Shown here in pieces: positions 23,066 through 34,355 of a DNA stretch of 64,000 nt. A program made the position numbers and the translations under genes. The notes beneath the pieces are model-generated. The model was not told where the DNA came from. It did not search any database and saw only the letters and a program-made list of their open reading frames with translations. Within the stretch, counting starts at the first letter, position 1, and the number at the start of each line of letters is the position of its first letter. The stretch is from Comamonadaceae bacterium (GTDB lineage: Bacteria > Pseudomonadota > Gammaproteobacteria > Burkholderiales > Burkholderiaceae_C), in the NCBI GenBank assembly GCA_947448735.1, contig CANFOS010000005.1:1-64000 (forward strand), read 5' to 3'.

Positions 23066-25168
23066 TTACTTCGCCCTTGCGGCCATGATGGCTTCAGACA
23101 CGTTACGCGGGGCTTCCGAATAGTGCTTGAACTCCATCGTGTAGGTTGCCCGGCCTTGCGACATCGAACGCAGGGTGGTCGAATAGCCAAACATTTCAGA
23201 CAGCGGCACTTCGGCCTTGATGGCTTTGCCGCCACCGACCATGTCTTCCATGCCCTGCACCATGCCGCGGCGTGAGGACAAGTCACCCATCACGTTGCCG
23301 GCGTAGTCTTCGGGCGTTTCAACTTCAACGGCCATCATGGGCTCCAGAATCACTGGACCAGCCTTGCGGCAGCCCTCTTTGAAGCCAAAAATCGCAGCCA
23401 TTTTGAACGCCATCTCGTTCGAGTCAACGTCGTGGTACGAACCGAAATGCAGCGTGACTTTGACGTCAACCACCGGGTAGCCCGCCAGCACGCCAGACGT
23501 CACGGCTTCGTGAATACCCTTTTCGACCGCAGGAATGTATTCGCGCGGTACGGTTCCGCCCTTGATGTTGTCAATGAACTCGATGCCCTTGCCCATTTCG
23601 TTGGGCTCAATTTTGAGCACGACGTGGCCATATTGACCCTTACCGCCGGACTGACGCACAAACTTGCCTTCAGCGTCTTCGATCGTCTTGCGAATCGTTT
23701 CGCGGTAAGCCACTTGAGGCTTGCCGACGTTGGCTTCCACGCCAAATTCACGCTTCATGCGGTCCACAATGATTTCCAGATGCAACTCGCCCATGCCGGC
23801 AATCAGGGTCTGACCAGACTCTTCGTCGGTCTTGACGCGGAACGATGGATCTTCCTGCGCCAGACGCTGAAGAGCAATGCCCATTTTTTCCTGGTCAACC
23901 TTGGTTTTAGGCTCAACGGCCTGGGTGATCACAGGCTCAGGGAACACCATGCGCTCGAGCATGACGATGGCATCCGGATCGCACAGAGTTTCTCCCGTGG
24001 TCACGTCTTTCAGGCCCACGCAGGCAGCGATGTCGCCAGCGCGGATTTCGCTGACTTCTTCACGGTTGTTCGCGTGCATTTGAACAATACGGCCGATGCG
24101 CTCTTTCTTGCCCTTGATCGGGTTGAAAACGCTGTCGCCTTTTTTCAGCACGCCCGAATACACGCGCACGAAAGTGAGTTGGCCCACGAACGGGTCCGTC
24201 ATCAGCTTGAAAGCCAGCGCAGAAAACTTCTCGCCGTCATCCGCCTTGCGGGTAACCGGCGCTTCGTCTTCGTCCATGCCCTTGACAGGAGGAATGTCGA
24301 TCGGCGACGGCATGAATTCAATCACCGCATCCAGCATGCGCTGAACACCTTTGTTCTTGAAGGCAGAGCCGCAGTACATCGGCTGGATTTCGCTGGCGAT
24401 GGTGCGCGTGCGAATGCCAAGCTTGATTTCAGCTTCCGTCAAATCGCCTTCTTCAAGGTATTTGTTCATGAATTCTTCAGAGGCTTCAGCCGCGGCTTCA
24501 ACCATCTTCTCGCGCCACTCTTTGGCGACCTCCACCAGGTCAGCCGGAATATCACTGTAGGTAAACAGCATGCCTTGCGAGGCTTCATCCCAGATGATCG
24601 CTTTCATCTTCAGCAGATCAACGACACCAGTGAAGTTTTCTTCAGCGCCGATAGGTATCACCATAGGCACAGGGCTGGCCTTCAGGCGCAGTTTCATCTG
24701 GTCAACCACTTTGAAGAAGTTGGCACCGGTACGGTCCATCTTGTTGACAAAGGCCAGGCGCGGCACTTTGTACTTGTTGGCCTGACGCCAGACGGTCTCG
24801 GACTGGGGCTGCACGCCGCCCACAGCGCAGTACACCATGCAAGCGCCATCCAGCACGCGCATCGATCGCTCTACTTCAATCGTGAAGTCGACGTGGCCAG
24901 GAGTGTCAATGATGTTGATGCGGTGCTCGGGCAGGGACTTGTCCATGCCTTTCCAGAAGCAGGTGGTCGCAGCAGAAGTAATCGTGATACCGCGCTCCTG
25001 CTCTTGCTCCATCCAGTCCATGGTGGCCGCGCCGTCATGAACTTCACCAATCTTGTGGTTCACACCGGTGTAAAACAAAACACGTTCAGTGGTGGTCGTT
25101 TTGCCAGCATCAATGTGGGCAGAAATACCGATATTGCGGTAGTTTTCAATGGGGGTAGCGCGGGACAT
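23066..25168 (-). CDS. fusA: Elongation factor G
   Basis: A 700-residue EF-G with all five domains. The G1 motif '[12 protein letters not shown]' is near residue 17, G3 'DTPGHVDF' near 88 and G4 'NKMDRTGA' near 142. It drives translocation and, with RRF, ribosome recycling. Length is normal. The start ('[12 protein letters not shown]') is conserved. It follows rpsG after 153 nt, with a small inverted repeat (GTTCG/CGAAC, 25181-25196) just before the start. Confidence 0.98.
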   Translation of the reverse strand: MSRATPIENYRNIGISAHIDAGKTTTTERVLFYTGVNHKIGEVHDGAATMDWMEQEQERGITITSAATTCFWKGMDKSLPEHRINIIDTPGHVDFTIEVERSMRVLDGACMVYCAVGGVQPQSETVWRQANKYKVPRLAFVNKMDRTGANFFKVVDQMKLRLKASPVPMVIPIGAEENFTGVVDLLKMKAIIWDEASQGMLFTYSDIPADLVEVAKEWREKMVEAAAEASEEFMNKYLEEGDLTEAEIKLGIRTRTIASEIQPMYCGSAFKNKGVQRMLDAVIEFMPSPIDIPPVKGMDEDEAPVTRKADDGEKFSALAFKLMTDPFVGQLTFVRVYSGVLKKGDSVFNPIKGKKERIGRIVQMHANNREEVSEIRAGDIAACVGLKDVTTGETLCDPDAIVMLERMVFPEPVITQAVEPKTKVDQEKMGIALQRLAQEDPSFRVKTDEESGQTLIAGMGELHLEIIVDRMKREFGVEANVGKPQVAYRETIRKTIEDAEGKFVRQSGGKGQYGHVVLKIEPNEMGKGIEFIDNIKGGTVPREYIPAVEKGIHEAVTSGVLAGYPVVDVKVTLHFGSYHDVDSNEMAFKMAAIFGFKEGCRKAGPVILEPMMAVEVETPEDYAGNVMGDLSSRRGMVQGMEDMVGGGKAIKAEVPLSEMFGYSTTLRSMSQGRATYTMEFKHYSEAPRNVSEAIMAARAK

Positions 25169-25321
25169 AGTTAACTTTCAGTTCGTAGTAGCGAACAAAA
25201 CAAGAGAACAAAAACAGTAACAAACATACTTGCTGACATGCATTGTGTTTCAGACATGTGACCAAAATATGTTTGCCAGCCAAACCACAGCGGCTTGACT
25301 GGCTCTCTGAGCAAGCTCAGA

Positions 25322-25795
25322 TCAGAAGCGGAAGTGGCTGAACGCCTTGTTCGCTTCTGCCATGCGGTGAACTTCGTCACGCTTTTTCATGGCGCCGCCA
25401 CGGCCTTCGGTGGCTTCCATCAGCTCATTGGCCAGACGCAAAGACATGGACTTTTCGCCACGCTTTTTGGCCGCCTCTTTCAGCCAGCGCATGGCCAAGG
25501 CCATGCGGCGGACGGGGCGGACTTCAACTGGCACCTGGTAGTTGGCACCACCTACGCGACGGGATTTCACCTCGACCATGGGCTTGATGTTGCCGATGGC
25601 CATATGGAAAGCCTCAAGCGGGTCTTTGCCTGGGTTCTTTTTCTCGATGAAATCGAGTGCGCCGTAAATAATGCGCTCAGCAACGGCTTTTTTGCCGCCC
25701 TGCATGATCACGTTCATGAATTTGGCGAGATCGACATCACCAAATTTCGGATCTGGAAGAATTTCACGTTTAGGGACTTCGCGACGACGTGGCAT
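25322..25795 (-). CDS. rpsG: 30S ribosomal protein S7
   Basis: A 157-residue S7 beginning '[19 protein letters not shown]', the usual start in beta-proteobacteria. S7 initiates folding of the 16S rRNA 3' domain and sits by the E site. In E. coli it represses the str operon at the rpsL-rpsG spacer; here that spacer is 176 nt and has hairpins (for example GACCC/GGGTC on the minus strand at 25871-25886). Confidence 0.98.
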   Translation of the reverse strand: MPRRREVPKREILPDPKFGDVDLAKFMNVIMQGGKKAVAERIIYGALDFIEKKNPGKDPLEAFHMAIGNIKPMVEVKSRRVGGANYQVPVEVRPVRRMALAMRWLKEAAKKRGEKSMSLRLANELMEATEGRGGAMKKRDEVHRMAEANKAFSHFRF

Positions 25796-25971
25796 GTTTT
25801 CACCTCTTTGCTTCAGTTGGCATTGCTTTGGGCAACACCGCGAGAGTTATCAAAACCCTCACTTACTCGACCCAAAATCGGGTCATTGCTGTTTTTTGCG
25901 TCATGCAGAAGGACAACTGCCTTCTTGTTTTTTTAAAAGCTTGTTTTGCTTTGTGTCACTTCAACTGAGAA

Positions 25972-26349
25972 TTACTTGGCTTTTGGCTTCTTCGCACCGT
26001 ACTTGGAGCGCGACTGCTTGCGGTCTTTCACGCCTTGCAAGTCGAGCGAGCCACGAACGATGTGGTAACGCACACCAGGCAAGTCCTTGACACGACCGCC
26101 ACGAACCAGCACGACGCTGTGTTCCTGCAGGTTGTGGCCTTCGCCGCCGATGTAGGAAATGATTTCAAACCCGTTGGTCAGGCGCACTTTGGCGACTTTA
26201 CGCAGAGCGGAGTTTGGCTTTTTAGGCGTCGTGGTGTACACACGTGTGCACACACCGCGGCGCTGCGGAGAGTTCTGCATCGCAGGACTCTTCGACTTGA
26301 TGGTCTCGACCTCACGGCCTTGACGCACTAGCTGGTTGATGGTTGGCAT
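25972..26349 (-). CDS. rpsL: 30S ribosomal protein S12
   Basis: A 125-residue S12. The decoding loops '[18 protein letters not shown]' and '[14 protein letters not shown]' are intact and keep the lysines whose change gives streptomycin resistance, so the allele looks wild type. It is the first gene of the long minus-strand housekeeping block, with a candidate promoter upstream. Confidence 0.98.
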   Translation of the reverse strand: MPTINQLVRQGREVETIKSKSPAMQNSPQRRGVCTRVYTTTPKKPNSALRKVAKVRLTNGFEIISYIGGEGHNLQEHSVVLVRGGRVKDLPGVRYHIVRGSLDLQGVKDRKQSRSKYGAKKPKAK

Positions 26350-26494
26350 TTAAAAACGTCCCTAAACGTAATGTTGCGTATATTTAACGTGAAATTCTTC
26401 GTTTGTCTTGGTTTGATTTCTCAATAGCATCGAGGCCAATTGTCGGATTGGCCGCGAAAACGAATCTTTCTCTGGAATTCCAGAAAAGCCTACG

Positions 26495-26523
26495 AGTGTA
26501 GCAGTTCCGGGTTTTGGTGGCAA
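26495..26523 (-). promoter_or_regulatory. Candidate sigma-70 promoter of the rpsL-rpsG-fusA-tuf block
   Basis: On the minus strand, TTGCCA (26518-26523) and TACACT (26495-26500) are separated by exactly 17 nt; each matches four of six consensus positions. The -35 box lies right after the stop of the upstream Bug-type gene. The implied transcript has a 5' leader of about 140 nt. Predicted by eye. Confidence 0.55.
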
Positions 26524-26524
26524 A

Positions 26525-27544
26525 TCAGTCGAGCTTGATGCCCAAATCGACGGCCAGCTTGATCCACACCGGCACATCCCGCGACCAGTCTTCACGCGTG
26601 TCTTTGAGGTTTTTTGGCTTGTTCGGAATCGCAAACGACTCCCGCAGCAGGGCTGCTTTCGGCATGTTTGCACCGTCAACCGCCACCTGCGACAAAGCGC
26701 GAAGCACAGCCTCTGGCGTTCCGGCTGGCGCCATCAGCGGCAAGCCGCCTTCCAGCATGACCAGGCGGCCCTCGATGCCCTGCTGGGTGAGCGTGGGGAC
26801 GTCAGGCATTTTGGGGGATCGGTAGGAACCCGTGACGCCAATGGCCTTGACGCCGCGTGACTGAACCGTGGCAAACGACTGATAACTGCCAATGGCCACC
26901 TGCAATTGTCCGCCGGCCACGTCCACCCACATGGGTGATTCCCCCCTGTAGTTGATGGTGACGATCTTGGTGCCTTCATTGCGGTTGGTTTGATCCGCCA
27001 CCATCTGCGGGTAGGAGCCCGGTGCATAGCTGCCCATGTTGACCGGGTTCTTTTTGGCATAGTCAATCAGCTCGCGCATCGTGTTCACGCCCAGTTTTTC
27101 GGGCACGCCCACCACCAGCGGGCCAGACGGGAAGAAGGCCACCGGCACAATGTCCTTGTCCAGGTTGTAGGGCAGCTTGCTGTAAAGCACCCGGTTTTGC
27201 CAGACGGTGCCTGAGGTTGTCATGAGCAGGGTGTAGCCGTCGGCAGGCGACTTGGCCACCGCATCAATCGCAATGATGGCGCCGGCGCCAGGCTTGTTTT
27301 CCACGATCGCCTGAATGCCAAACTTGGCCGTGAGCTGCTCGGCATACAACCGCGCATACGAGTCCGTCAGCCCGCCAGGCGCAAATGCCACGATGATGCG
27401 AATCGGCTTGTTAGGCCAATGTGCGGTTTGCGCCATGGCGCTTTTCATGGCTAACGGCAACGCCAGTGCGCCAGTTGCCAAGCCGCTGGCGGCGATGAGT
27501 TGGCGGCGCTGCAATTTACCCTGTGCGGGTTTGAGGGTGCTCAT
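26525..27544 (-). CDS. Bug/TctC-family extracytoplasmic solute receptor
   Basis: A 339-residue precursor with a twin-arginine-like N-terminus (RRQLIAASGLATGALAL) and cleavage after 'AMAQ' near residue 39. The mature part opens with 'WPNKPIRIIVAFAPGGLTD', the hallmark of the Bug (Bordetella uptake gene)/TctC family, which binds carboxylates for tripartite tricarboxylate transporters. No tctAB membrane genes lie nearby, so it is an orphan receptor, as is typical for Burkholderiales, which carry many. It is the last gene before the rpsL promoter. Confidence 0.9.
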   Translation of the reverse strand: MSTLKPAQGKLQRRQLIAASGLATGALALPLAMKSAMAQTAHWPNKPIRIIVAFAPGGLTDSYARLYAEQLTAKFGIQAIVENKPGAGAIIAIDAVAKSPADGYTLLMTTSGTVWQNRVLYSKLPYNLDKDIVPVAFFPSGPLVVGVPEKLGVNTMRELIDYAKKNPVNMGSYAPGSYPQMVADQTNRNEGTKIVTINYRGESPMWVDVAGGQLQVAIGSYQSFATVQSRGVKAIGVTGSYRSPKMPDVPTLTQQGIEGRLVMLEGGLPLMAPAGTPEAVLRALSQVAVDGANMPKAALLRESFAIPNKPKNLKDTREDWSRDVPVWIKLAVDLGIKLD

Positions 27545-27733
27545 GTGTTGTCTCCTGGCTGTGTTGTACGAATCATGCTAAGCGCAGAAGCTTGAATGCC
27601 ACGTAGGAAAGACACTGAGGGTTTGTCGCTGAGGTGTCTCGCGACCACCTCAAAAATCAATGCAATTGCTATACAAGTGATCGCCTTTTTCGCCCGCTCT
27701 CATTGGGCAAAAGTCCTCAATTGACACCGAAAC

Positions 27734-28912
27734 CTACTTGATCCACAACCTCAGCGCATCCCAGGCCCGGCCCAGCACGCCAGCCTCCTCAACCGCCTCC
27801 AGAGCAACCAACTGCGCTTCGGCCACCACCGCAGGGTTGTCGCCGGTCGTGATTTTCAGGCTGCCGACGGCTTGGCCTTTGGTAAAGGGGGCAACCAACG
27901 GCTCGGGGCGGGCGACTGTGGTTTTGAGTTTGGCGCCGGTGCCTGCGGGGACGGCGACCACAATGGCGCGGGGCTGACCGAGCTTGACGACCGAGCTTTT
28001 ACCCTTCCACACATCCGGGCTGACCACCACCTGGCCTGCATCAAACAGTTTGACGGCATCGAACGCGGTGTAACCCCAGTTGAGGAGCTTTTGCGATTCG
28101 TTGGCCCGGGCGCTGTCGCTGGCTGTGCCGAGCACGATGGCCAGCAGCCTGCGCGGGCCGGGCGTTCCGGCAGGACCCAGATTCGGGAAATCACGCTTGG
28201 CCGTGGCAATGATGCAATAGCCAGCAGCTTCTGTGTGGCCCGTTTTCAGTCCGTCCACGCTGGGGTCGCGGAACAACAGGGTGTTGCGATTCGTGTCGTT
28301 GGCCGCCGGCGTGCCGGGGTAGCGGTACTTTTTGATCGCTGAATAGCCTATGTAGTCGGGAAAGTCTGCCATGAGCCGGGTTGACAAAATGCTCAAATCC
28401 CGCGCGGTGGTGGTATGGCCGGCTTCGGTCAGGCCTTCGGGGTTTTTGTAGCCGGTGTTTTTCATGCCGAGCGCCTTGGCCTGCTCGTTCATCATCTGCA
28501 CAAAGCGTTCGGCCGTACCACCCACGCCTTCGGCCAGCGCCATGGTGGCGTCGTTGCCTGACTGCACGACCATGCCTTTGATCAGGTCTTCGACCGGCAC
28601 CTGCATCTTGGGGTCAATGAACATGCGCGAGCCGGGCATCTTCCAGGCCCGTGCGCTGACGGGCAGGGTTTGCTTCAGGTCAATTTTTTTGGCCCTGAGC
28701 GCATCAAACACCAGGTACTCGGTCATCAGTTTGGTCAGCGAGGCGGGCTCAATCGGCGTGTCGATGTCTTTGGCGGCCAGAATCTGGTTGGCCGTGATGT
28801 CCAGCAGCAGGTAGGCGCGAGCGGCCAGCTCTGGCGGCTGGGGGGCTTGAGCAAATGCGGTGAAAGCGGTAAACGCCAATGCAACCGTGAGGGCCTTGGG
28901 GAAACTGAACAT
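27734..28912 (-). CDS. dacC: D-alanyl-D-alanine carboxypeptidase (PBP5/6 family)
   Basis: A 392-residue low-molecular-mass penicillin-binding protein that trims the terminal D-Ala of peptidoglycan pentapeptides. A signal peptide ends near residue 22 ('AFAQA'). The active-site motifs are S58-L-T-K61, S118-G-N120 and K223-T-G225. The PBP5_C beta domain follows, and the C-terminal 'LGRAWDALRLWIK' looks like the amphipathic membrane anchor. The start is 15 nt after the alpha/beta hydrolase. The symbol (dacA or dacC) is by family only. Confidence 0.92.
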   Translation of the reverse strand: MFSFPKALTVALAFTAFTAFAQAPQPPELAARAYLLLDITANQILAAKDIDTPIEPASLTKLMTEYLVFDALRAKKIDLKQTLPVSARAWKMPGSRMFIDPKMQVPVEDLIKGMVVQSGNDATMALAEGVGGTAERFVQMMNEQAKALGMKNTGYKNPEGLTEAGHTTTARDLSILSTRLMADFPDYIGYSAIKKYRYPGTPAANDTNRNTLLFRDPSVDGLKTGHTEAAGYCIIATAKRDFPNLGPAGTPGPRRLLAIVLGTASDSARANESQKLLNWGYTAFDAVKLFDAGQVVVSPDVWKGKSSVVKLGQPRAIVVAVPAGTGAKLKTTVARPEPLVAPFTKGQAVGSLKITTGDNPAVVAEAQLVALEAVEEAGVLGRAWDALRLWIK

Positions 28913-28927
28913 GAAGAAATCCGGTGA

Positions 28928-29566
28928 CTAAATAGATGTGGAAGTCAGGTGGCGCACCACCAAACTTTTGAGGAGAGGCAATTGTCCGTGAAAGAAGTGG
29001 CCGCCTCCGGGCACAACCGTCACCGGAAGTGACTGCGGCCGGGCCCAATCCATCACGGCACTCAGGGCGACCGTGTCGTCGGCCTCGCCATGAATGACGA
29101 TGGTTTTGGCGTGTCCGGCAGCGTCAATCGGGGCGGCAGCGCTGCGGACAACGCTGGTACCGACCAGCACCAGCTTGTCGATCTGCCGCACACGGTGCAG
29201 CCGGTCAAACGCGTGGGTGGTGACGAATGCGCCAAATGAAAACCCCGCCAGGCAAAGCGCGCCGGTAGGTGCGATGTGAGCAGCCACTGCCAGCAGGTCG
29301 TCCAGCTCGCCTCGCCCTTCATCATGCACCCCCTGCGAACTGCCCACGCCGCGAAAGTTAAAGCGTACCGCCGTCCAGCCGCATTGGGTGAAGGCTCTAG
29401 CCAAGGTTTGCACCACTTTGTTGTCCAACGTGCCGCCGAACAGCGGGTGCGGGTGGGCAATCAGGGCAACGCCTTTGGGTACTGCGCCGCCTGCCGGCGT
29501 GTCGACGGCGACTTCAATCGCGCCCGCAGCGCCTTGAACGGTGGATTTTTGGGTCTGGGCGTTCAT
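28928..29566 (-). CDS. Alpha/beta-hydrolase fold protein
   Basis: A 212-residue cytoplasmic hydrolase of the small 'HPHPLFGGT' group. Ser in 'GFSFG' near residue 117, Asp in 'HGEADDTV' near 165 and His in 'GGGHFFHG' near 190 form the probable triad. Such proteins are conserved next to D,D-carboxypeptidase genes or with ferredoxins but have no clear substrate. It lies in a minus-strand run with dacC; a 57-nt repeat occupies the space upstream. Confidence 0.8.
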   Translation of the reverse strand: MNAQTQKSTVQGAAGAIEVAVDTPAGGAVPKGVALIAHPHPLFGGTLDNKVVQTLARAFTQCGWTAVRFNFRGVGSSQGVHDEGRGELDDLLAVAAHIAPTGALCLAGFSFGAFVTTHAFDRLHRVRQIDKLVLVGTSVVRSAAAPIDAAGHAKTIVIHGEADDTVALSAVMDWARPQSLPVTVVPGGGHFFHGQLPLLKSLVVRHLTSTSI

Positions 29567-29601
29567 GCGGGTTGTTTTTTGAATTTTGAAGGTTGATGAC
29601 G

Positions 29602-29657
29602 CTATTAAATCAGGAGCTGCTTACATAGGTAAATAGAGGTCTGGAGACCTAAAACAT
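29602..29657 (+). repeat. Dispersed 57-nt intergenic repeat, copy 1
   Basis: Begins CTATTAAATCAGGAGCTGCT, then an A+T-rich middle and a small stem GGTCTGGAGACC near the end. It matches four other copies at 33064, 37144, 50549 and 55187 in the same orientation. It lies between the alpha/beta hydrolase and the ferredoxin-like gene. Confidence 0.75.
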
Positions 29658-29721
29658 ACCCGAAAATCGCCTGTTTCCGGTTTTTGGCTGTTTTTTTGCC
29701 GTTCGGAAAAGGTCTCAGAGC

Positions 29722-30081
29722 CTAGCGGCCCAAACCGACCGGCGCCAGCAGGCGCTCAACGACCCGACCATTTTTGAGGTGCGATTCAACAATTTCGTCG
29801 ATGTCGTGTGCGTCCACATAGGTGTACCAGACCGCCTCTGGGTAGACCACGGCCACGGGCCCGGCGGCGCAACGGTCCAGGCAACCGGCCTTGTTAACCC
29901 GGACCTTGCCCGCGCCCGACATACCAGCAGCTTTGACCTGCGACTTGCATCGGTCAAAGCCTTCTTGCGCCCGGTGGTTGGCGCAGCTGTCCTCGCCAGC
30001 CTTGCGCTCGTTCAGACAAAAGAAGATGTGGCGCTCGTAGTATTGTTCGGCGGCAGGCGATGGCGTTTTGGTCATAGTCAT
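29722..30081 (-). CDS. Thioredoxin-like [2Fe-2S] ferredoxin
   Basis: A 119-residue protein of the thioredoxin-fold ferredoxin family. Four cysteines fit the cluster pattern: 'CLNER' near 22, 'DRC' near 45, then 'GCLDRCAAGP' near 86-91. A further Cys (33) precedes a His. The C-terminal 'YVDAHDIDEIVESHL' is typical. It is a likely soluble electron carrier; a partner is not evident. It starts 9 nt after the vanZ-like gene, so the two are cotranscribed. A second ATG lies two codons in. Confidence 0.85.
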   Translation of the reverse strand: MTMTKTPSPAAEQYYERHIFFCLNERKAGEDSCANHRAQEGFDRCKSQVKAAGMSGAGKVRVNKAGCLDRCAAGPVAVVYPEAVWYTYVDAHDIDEIVESHLKNGRVVERLLAPVGLGR

Positions 30082-30090
30082 GGCCCGATT

Positions 30091-31215
30091 TTACTGATGG
30101 GTGGCATCCGTGCTTTCAGACAGTCTGGCCAGCAGGTAAAGCAGCGCCGCATAAGGCCAGAGCCAGCCCAGCCACTGCACCACACCGTGAAAGCGGATAA
30201 ACCGCCCCTGTTCCCAGGTTTGCAGCGTTTGGGCAAAGTAAGCGCTTGCTGGTGCCTGATTGAGCAGGCTTAAATGTGCGGCCAAGGCCAGCAAGGCAAA
30301 CGCTGCCGCAGCCCGGCGCGACAGCGGCAGCAGCAACAGCGCCACCACAGCCGCCAGGCCCAGGCCAGCGCGTACAGGCGCATCCAGCCAAGCCCAAGCG
30401 TGTTCGGGGCCGTAGCTGAGCACGGCTGACAGCGCAGACACCCCCACGCCCACCGCCAGCATGACCAGCGAAAACAAAGCGCGCTGGCGCGCCGTGCGAA
30501 TCACGCCGTAGCCCAGCAGGCAGGGGATCAGCGCGCCGAGCGCCACACACACCAGTTCAACCCCCGGCACAAGCGGCTGCAGTTCAATGTCGCGCAGTGG
30601 CAGCCAGTCGATAAATGGCGTGTCTGCCAGCGCATCTGCCAGCGCGGTTTCCAGCCGCTCAAACACCTGACCCAGCCCCATTGGCACCGGTGCCGGAAAC
30701 AGCAGCGCGACGGGCCACAGCAGCAGCAGGGCCAGTGCGCCGCGTGCATCGGGCGCAAACCAGCGCGCCCGAAAGCGGCTCCAGCCGCCCACCACGCCCA
30801 GCTTTTCAAGCGCCCAGGCGGTACACGCGCCTAGCCAGGCGCCGAGCGTGTTCAGCGCCAGGTCAACATTCGACGGAATGCGTGAAGGCAAATAGCTTTG
30901 CAGCGTTTCCATGCAGAGCGACAGCGCCGCAGCGACCAAGACCGCCAACGTGAGCGCCCAAGCGGTGCGTCCGCTGCGCACAAAAGCCAGCGTCAGCAAA
31001 AACCCGAGGGGCGCATAGCCCGCCACATTGACCGCCACGTCAAAGCCGACCAAATACTGCGGCCACGGCGCGGTCAAATAGGTCAAGGGCGAAATGCCCT
31101 GGTCACGCCAGTCGGCAAACGGGTACAAGCTGGCGTAAACAATCAAACAGACCAAGGCCGAAGCCAGCGGCAGCGCCACCGATTTTTGCAAGTCTGAATT
31201 TTCTCGTGAGCTCAT
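30091..31215 (-). CDS. VanZ-family membrane protein
   Basis: A 374-residue polytopic membrane protein. The N-terminal half carries the VanZ domain ('FDVAVNVAGYAPLGFLL' and 'METLQSYLPSRIPSNVDLALNTLGAWLG'), and the second half adds about five more membrane segments. VanZ of Tn1546 gives teicoplanin tolerance by an unknown route; chromosomal homologues are of unknown function. I chose the ATG at 31215 over a TTG five codons upstream. It is 25 nt after hemJ. Confidence 0.8.
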   Translation of the reverse strand: MSSRENSDLQKSVALPLASALVCLIVYASLYPFADWRDQGISPLTYLTAPWPQYLVGFDVAVNVAGYAPLGFLLTLAFVRSGRTAWALTLAVLVAAALSLCMETLQSYLPSRIPSNVDLALNTLGAWLGACTAWALEKLGVVGGWSRFRARWFAPDARGALALLLLWPVALLFPAPVPMGLGQVFERLETALADALADTPFIDWLPLRDIELQPLVPGVELVCVALGALIPCLLGYGVIRTARQRALFSLVMLAVGVGVSALSAVLSYGPEHAWAWLDAPVRAGLGLAAVVALLLLPLSRRAAAAFALLALAAHLSLLNQAPASAYFAQTLQTWEQGRFIRFHGVVQWLGWLWPYAALLYLLARLSESTDATHQ

Positions 31216-31240
31216 CGGCGTCACTCGCAAGCCTGGGCCG

Positions 31241-31663
31241 TTAAAACGGCTTGACGACCACCAAAATCACCGCTGCCACCAGCAGCAGCACGGGCGCCTC
31301 GTTAAACCAGCGAAACCAGACATGGCTGCGCGTGTTTTGATTGGCTAGAAACTTCTTGTACAAGCCGCTGCACATGTGGCCGTAGCCAATGGCCAGCACC
31401 ACCACCACCAGCTTGGCATGCATCCAGTCGCTGCCGCGTCCAATGCCGTAACCAAGCCACAGCCACAAACCCAGCGCCACTGCGGGCACCGACAGGATGT
31501 GGGTAAACCGGAGCAGCTTTTTGGCCATCAACATCAGCCGCTGCCGCTCAGCCACGCTTTCAGGCGGCACCATCGCCAGGTTGACAAAAATGCGCGGCAG
31601 GTAAAACAGGCCTGCAAACCAGCTGGCAACGAAAACAATGTGGAAAGATTTGACCCAAAGCAT
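31241..31663 (-). CDS. hemJ: Protoporphyrinogen IX oxidase HemJ
   Basis: A 140-residue membrane protein of the HemJ (UPF0093) family with four membrane helices. It begins 'MLWVKSFHIVFVASWFAGL', followed by 'FYLPRIFV', the family hallmark with the conserved His and Arg. HemJ oxidises protoporphyrinogen IX in bacteria that lack HemG and HemY. Its divergence from hemB supports the assignment. A candidate attenuator or small RNA ends 143 nt before the start. Confidence 0.87.
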   Translation of the reverse strand: MLWVKSFHIVFVASWFAGLFYLPRIFVNLAMVPPESVAERQRLMLMAKKLLRFTHILSVPAVALGLWLWLGYGIGRGSDWMHAKLVVVVLAIGYGHMCSGLYKKFLANQNTRSHVWFRWFNEAPVLLLVAAVILVVVKPF

Positions 31664-33059
<1,396 letters not shown>

Positions 33060-33063
33060 TCTA

Positions 33064-33120
33064 CTATCAAATCGGGAGCTGCTTGCCCATATTTTTATTG
33101 GCCCAGAGGCCAAAAGCGTC
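33064..33120 (+). repeat. Dispersed 57-nt intergenic repeat, copy 2
   Basis: Reads CTATCAAATCGGGAGCTGCT at its left end and GGCCCAGAGGCC near its right end. It fills half of the hemB-corA gap. See the other copies at 29602, 37144, 50549 and 55187. Confidence 0.75.
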
Positions 33121-33170
33121 TCTTTAGATGACCTTCAAACAGGCCAAAGCCAAGAAACCGGGTTACCAGC

Positions 33171-34349
33171 GTGCAAATCATTGAGTTCACCGCCGACAGC
33201 CTGCGTTTTGTAGACGTGGCGCCTGCCAAGCCGCCGACCGATGGTTTTGTCTGGCTGTTCATGGAGCAGCATGCGTTCGAGGCAGCGCAGCCGATGCTCC
33301 AGCAGGCGGCCCAAAACCTGGGCGGCTCGGCGCTGCTGGAACTGCACTGCCAAGACTTGGCCAGCGCGGTGCATCCCTCGCATTACGACTCCACTTCGGT
33401 GTATGACCTGATCATCTTTCGGCGGCTGGCCACGCAGCTGGAAACCCAGGCCGAGGACGACCACGAAAAGGCCATCCGCGATTACCACGGCCAGGGCAGC
33501 AAGACCAGGCGCCGCGGTGAGCGCTTGCCCACCTTCAACCGCATCAGCTCCAAGGCGGTGGGGTTTGCCGTGTTTGACCGCTTGCTGATCAGCGTGCACG
33601 CGCCGGGCTGCTATGCGGCCAAGAGTTTTATCCAGCGCTTTCTGGCCGATGCCAAGTTCACGCTGGATGCAACCCAGATGGACGCGGCCTCGACAAGAAA
33701 CCGCCTTCCGATCAGCCCGGCCGATCTGGCGCTGCGCATGATCAACACCATGGTCGACAGCTACCTCGATTTGCGCAAAGTTCTGACCAGCCAGCTCGAG
33801 CATTGGCAGGCTGACCTGCTCAGGGCCAACGCACGCTTTGACAACTGGGGCGCCCTGATGACGGCGCGCAGCCAGTTGCATGTGCTGGAAGATCTGTGCG
33901 ACGAGCAGCACGACGCGATGCAGGAATGGCTGGACACACTGCGCGAACAGCCACTGGCATCTTTCATGAAGGACGGCGAAGAGACCCAGCAAAAAGCGCA
34001 ACTCCGTCGCGACCAGCTGGCGGCCAGGGCCCGGGACGTGATGGAGCACATCGCACGGGTCATGCAGCATTCACGGCGGCTGGAGCAATCGGCCGAGACC
34101 GCGGTGCAAATTCATTTCAATGCGCAGAGCAACCGCACCAACGACGTGATGCGCACGCTGACAGCGGTGACAGCCATTTTTTTGCCGCTGAATTTGATCA
34201 CCGGCTTTTTTGGCATGAACTTTGAGCACATCCCGGGCCTGCATTCACCGGTGGCCTTCTGGATCACCGTCAGCTTTATGGTGCTGCTGGTGGTGGTGGT
34301 GCTGACCGTGTTTTTGCGCAGGCGCTACATTGCGCGCACCGGGCATTGA
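33171..34349 (+). CDS. corA: CorA-family divalent metal ion transporter
   Basis: A 392-residue CorA-like protein: a large cytoplasmic N-terminal domain, a long stalk helix and two C-terminal membrane helices. The essential Gly348-Met349-Asn350 motif ends the first helix ('FFGMNFE'). It forms pentamers carrying magnesium, cobalt or nickel, or effluxing zinc in the ZntB branch. The length and the 'MNFEHIPGLHSP' loop are compatible with CorA, but ZntB cannot be excluded. The start codon is GTG. Confidence 0.85.
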   Translation: MQIIEFTADSLRFVDVAPAKPPTDGFVWLFMEQHAFEAAQPMLQQAAQNLGGSALLELHCQDLASAVHPSHYDSTSVYDLIIFRRLATQLETQAEDDHEKAIRDYHGQGSKTRRRGERLPTFNRISSKAVGFAVFDRLLISVHAPGCYAAKSFIQRFLADAKFTLDATQMDAASTRNRLPISPADLALRMINTMVDSYLDLRKVLTSQLEHWQADLLRANARFDNWGALMTARSQLHVLEDLCDEQHDAMQEWLDTLREQPLASFMKDGEETQQKAQLRRDQLAARARDVMEHIARVMQHSRRLEQSAETAVQIHFNAQSNRTNDVMRTLTAVTAIFLPLNLITGFFGMNFEHIPGLHSPVAFWITVSFMVLLVVVVLTVFLRRRYIARTGH

Positions 34350-34355
34350 AACTGT

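Noticed and set aside
23432..25174. A 580-codon open frame antisense to fusA
   Set aside because: It has low-complexity His/Arg/Val-rich sequence with no recognisable domain and is fully explained by the codon bias of fusA on the other strand.
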